Part shown: positions 55,057 to 57,633 of the stretch, piece after piece | Layout of the letters: each line of letters begins with the position of its first letter | Position numbering within the stretch: position 1 is the first letter of the stretch | Assembly: GCA_026931325.1 (NCBI GenBank) | Contig: JAIXLO010000014.1 | Span: 1-57,633, forward strand | Reading direction: 5' to 3' | DNA: 57,633 nt | DNA from: Chitinophagales bacterium | GTDB lineage: Bacteria > Bacteroidota > Bacteroidia > Chitinophagales > Chitinophagaceae | Program-made: the position numbers and the translations under genes | The notes under the pieces: model-generated | Seen by the model: the letters and a program-made list of their open reading frames with translations, nothing else | What the model was told of the DNA's origin: nothing | Databases searched by the model: none

Positions 55057-55130
55057 TTTTATTCTTTATAAAATTCAAGATACAAAAATACTTGCTATGT
55101 TATTAAGAAATATTGTGCAATAAGTAATTT

Positions 55131-57503
55131 TTAAAGTTTAATGTTGATGGCAAGTAAAAAATTTGTTCCTGCCATTGGAAAATAAAAATTCTCTGTATTT
55201 AAAATTCCTCCACTTACATAACTAAATGTATAACCATTGGGTTCGTATAGTTTATTAAAAATATTATTTACCTGAGCAATAAAGTTCCACTCTTTACATA
55301 TTTTATTTTTCAAAGAATAAATTATTCTTACATCTTGTGTGTAAAAACTATTTAATCTTCTGTTTTCATTTTGTGTGTTATCTAAATATTGTTTGCCTAC
55401 ATATTTACTTAAAAAACTCAACTCAATATTTTTTGCAGGAATAATATTCATACTTCCTGCTGCAATTACAGAAGGAGAAAGGGTTATATCTTTATTATTA
55501 TGTTCAATACCAATTTGTGTGTTTGTATCATAATCATCAATAAACTCTGTGAATGATTTTATTTTGTTTTTACTAAAAGTAAAGTTTGCTGTTGCGTTTA
55601 ACCAATTATTAAACACATAACTTCCTTGCAATTCAAGCCCTATTCTGTAACTATTAGGCACATTAACTCTTGTGTATGCACCAACATCATTTATTTTTCC
55701 TGTTAGCACTAATTGATCTTTATACAGCATATAATAAAAAGTAGCTGCAACATAATATTGAGAGGTTCTTTTTTCTGTGCCTAATTCAAAGTTGTGTAAA
55801 TACTCAGCATTGGGCTGTATTGCAACTCCTGCTTCAAAATCTTTTCTGTTTGGTTCTTTGCCAGAAAAAGCATAACTAAAATATGTGTTCCAATTATTTT
55901 TTGAATAAGTAATACCCATTTTAGGATTTAAAAAATTAAATTTTCTATCAACAAACAATGTTGGATTATTTCTAAAACCATTCATCTGATGTTTTACATA
56001 ACGAAACTGAGCATCTGCAAAAAATGTAATTGTTTTGCTTAATTGCTGCTGAAGTTTTCCATAAAAGTTAAACTCCTTTTTAAAAGCATCAAGGGTGTAG
56101 TATGTATAATCTTTTTCAATAGCAATAGCTGCCCAAGGAATTTTTCCATAATGTTTTCCATCATATTTACTCCAACCACCGCCAAGAGTTATAAGCGTTT
56201 TATTTTTTTTGTATTCAGCAGAAAAAATATTTCCATAAAAATAATTATCTAACCAAAGTTGTCTTACCAAATCTGTTTTCTTTATAGTTGCTCCACCAAT
56301 AATTGTATCATTCAATCCATAGTTTTTAAACTTTTGATTTGCTTTATAATTTTCGTAATAACCAATACCTCTTGTTAAAAAAGTTGCAATGTTAAATTGC
56401 CAATGATTGTTTATTTTATGATTAAAAAATAATTGAAAAAATGTTTGATTGTAATTATCTGTTTCGTTGTCGTAGGGTGTTCCTTTTTTTTCTGTACCAG
56501 ATGAATTATAAGTTCTGTTGGTAAGCAATATGTTTTCTGGTACACCATTCCAAGCTTGATAGGTTTTTTCTTTTCCTGAAAAAATATTTAATCGTAAAGA
56601 AGATTTATTATTAAAATAAGAGCCAGAAATATAAAAAGATTGTAGGTTGCTTGATGCTCTATCAATATACCCATTACTACTTATTTTGCTAAGTCTTGTA
56701 TCAAGTGTAAAATGTTTATCTATAATGCCTGTACCTGCTTTTATAGTAGTTTTAAAACTATTAAAAGAGCCCAAGCTGTTATTAATTTCTGCATATTCTT
56801 TTTCATTAAACTCGTTTGTATTAATATTAATTGCAGCACCAAAAGCTCCTGTTCCATTAGTAGATGTTCCTGTGCCTCTTTGAATTTGAATAGAGTTTGC
56901 AGATGAAATAATATCAGGAATATTTACAAAAAAAGTTCCTTGACTTTCTGCATCATTAAAAGGAATGCCATTAAGTGTTACATTAATTCTTGTTGCATCA
57001 GTTCCTCTAATTCTTATTCCTGTATAACCAATGCCATTACCAGCATCTGCATTAATTACAACAGATGGTGTTTGATTTAAAGCAAAAGGCAAATCTTGCC
57101 CTAAATTAAGTTTAGTAATTTCTTCTTTGCCTAAATTAGTTTTTGTAAAAGGAGATTTGTTTGATGCTCTGATAGATTTTACTTCTAACGTTTCTAAATT
57201 AAATGTTTTACTTTTTAATTGAATTGTTATAAACTGTGATAATTGCTCTGCAAAAATTTCTTTTGAAAAATCGGTATAACCAATACTGCTAATTTTAATA
57301 ATAGCATTTTGCTTAGTTATTTTTTCAAAATAAAACAAACCATCATCGTTGGTTAAAGTTGTTTTATTATTCAATGTTACAACTACGCCAGCTAAGGGTT
57401 CATTTGTTTTCTCGTCTGTAACTTTTCCTGCAACATTTATTTTTTGTGCAAGTACAAAACAAGTAATAAGAGTGCAAGACAATGTTCCCAATAATTTTTT
57501 CAT
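55131..57503 (-). CDS. TonB-dependent receptor under TPP riboswitch control (probable thiamin-compound transporter)
   Basis: 790 residues. Signal peptide, a CarboxypepD_reg-like domain (about 20-100), plug domain (NLGQDLPFALNQTPSVVINADAGNGIGYTGIRIRG), and a barrel ending FLLAINIKL. It is not SusC-type: it lacks a SusD partner and is shorter. A TPP riboswitch lies upstream on the same strand, the arrangement known for thiamin-regulated outer-membrane receptors of Bacteroidota; I infer import of thiamin or a precursor. No other thiamin genes are in the window. Confidence 0.88.
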   Translation of the reverse strand: MKKLLGTLSCTLITCFVLAQKINVAGKVTDEKTNEPLAGVVVTLNNKTTLTNDDGLFYFEKITKQNAIIKISSIGYTDFSKEIFAEQLSQFITIQLKSKTFNLETLEVKSIRASNKSPFTKTNLGKEEITKLNLGQDLPFALNQTPSVVINADAGNGIGYTGIRIRGTDATRINVTLNGIPFNDAESQGTFFVNIPDIISSANSIQIQRGTGTSTNGTGAFGAAININTNEFNEKEYAEINNSLGSFNSFKTTIKAGTGIIDKHFTLDTRLSKISSNGYIDRASSNLQSFYISGSYFNNKSSLRLNIFSGKEKTYQAWNGVPENILLTNRTYNSSGTEKKGTPYDNETDNYNQTFFQLFFNHKINNHWQFNIATFLTRGIGYYENYKANQKFKNYGLNDTIIGGATIKKTDLVRQLWLDNYFYGNIFSAEYKKNKTLITLGGGWSKYDGKHYGKIPWAAIAIEKDYTYYTLDAFKKEFNFYGKLQQQLSKTITFFADAQFRYVKHQMNGFRNNPTLFVDRKFNFLNPKMGITYSKNNWNTYFSYAFSGKEPNRKDFEAGVAIQPNAEYLHNFELGTEKRTSQYYVAATFYYMLYKDQLVLTGKINDVGAYTRVNVPNSYRIGLELQGSYVFNNWLNATANFTFSKNKIKSFTEFIDDYDTNTQIGIEHNNKDITLSPSVIAAGSMNIIPAKNIELSFLSKYVGKQYLDNTQNENRRLNSFYTQDVRIIYSLKNKICKEWNFIAQVNNIFNKLYEPNGYTFSYVSGGILNTENFYFPMAGTNFLLAINIKL

Positions 57504-57530
57504 TGTTATTCTTTTTAAAAATTAATAAAT

Positions 57531-57539
57531 GGGAACAGG
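57531..57539 (-). promoter_or_regulatory. Possible anti-aptamer strand of the TPP riboswitch
   Basis: On the minus strand this reads CCTGTTCCC; its CCTGTTC part is complementary to GAACAGG inside the aptamer (plus 57603-57609). Pairing would break the CAGG/CCTG stem of the aptamer, so ligand-bound and free forms could be mutually exclusive. Confidence 0.4.
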
Positions 57540-57583
57540 AAAAACGCCAAAGAAAGATGACCATAAAAAGTGAAGAAGTCGCC

Positions 57584-57633
57584 TTCCCTTCGCAGGAATT
57601 ACCCTGTTCAGGTTCAACGGGTATGTTCTCAGT
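57584..57633 (-). promoter_or_regulatory. TPP riboswitch (thi box), 5' part cut by the window edge
   Basis: The minus strand reads ACTGAGAACATACCCGTTGA, then ACCTGAACAGGGTAAT, TCCTGCGAAGGGAA. The strings CTGAGA, ACCCGTTGAACCTGA, GGGTAAT and GCGAAGGGAA are the conserved 3' core of the thiamin pyrophosphate aptamer. The P1 and P2 5' strands lie beyond the window. The receptor ATG is 80 bases downstream. Confidence 0.93.

Overview
The window is AT-rich chromosomal DNA from a member of the Bacteroidota, most likely Chitinophagales/Chitinophagaceae-like; the order-level call is inference. Direct evidence is a SusC/SusD pair, a type IX secretion (T9SS) C-terminal sorting domain, a PorT-like T9SS protein beside ubiE, a fused alpha/beta 2-oxoacid dehydrogenase E1, Bacteroidota-type promoters (TTTG, about 18 nt, TAnnTTTG) and small Bacteroidota families (DUF6132, DUF5522, four-helix-bundle S23). 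No phage, insertion sequence or CRISPR array was seen. Most of the window is housekeeping.

Layout. 0-5 kb: the 3' end of a large T9SS-secreted adhesin-like gene, then the E1 gene. 5-12 kb: MATE exporter, Nfu Fe-S protein, YjjG phosphatase, SDR, an unlisted 50-residue protein, porT-ubiE, rlpA, comB, gamma carbonic anhydrase and tRNA-Phe. 12.5-17.4 kb: divergent tyrosine phenol-lyase and tryptophanase genes; the tryptophanase gene leads an apparent run with a thioesterase, a U32 (TrhP-like) protein and a ferredoxin. 17.4-22.9 kb: pyrG with a structured leader, mutL, uppP and a lipoprotein. 23-26 kb: a Crp/Fnr regulator followed by a tight redox/sulfur run (OsmC, DUF6132, two rhodaneses, Dps, a membrane protein, thioredoxin). 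26.2-30.4 kb: atpBEFHA, ending at a terminator without atpG, atpD or atpC. 30.5-41.7 kb: GNAT, mfd, two PLP enzymes, two outer-membrane barrel genes (one frameshifted), HD-lpxD and an OmpR-type regulator. 41.8-47.7 kb: mscL, nadB, an Fsr-like exporter, and accB-accC split by an S23 gene. 48-52.8 kb: susD-susC. 52.9-57.6 kb: meaB-trmB-DUF5522-ATL, and a TonB-dependent receptor downstream of a TPP riboswitch cut by the window edge.

The most interesting signals are regulatory or architectural. (i) Two near-identical 18-bp dyads, TTGTnACCTnnGTnACAn, lie over the -7 box of the Crp/Fnr gene and about 42 bp upstream of the inferred start of the redox operon. This suggests autorepression plus class-II activation of one sulfur/oxidative-stress regulon. 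(ii) An imperfect 21-bp inverted repeat brackets the S23 gene exactly between accB and accC, recalling the intervening sequences of 23S rRNA. (iii) The TPP riboswitch has a visible candidate switching strand. (iv) A perfect 13-bp hairpin sits between atpE and atpF. (v) Four genes have a -7-like box exactly 4 nt before ATG, suggesting leaderless mRNAs.
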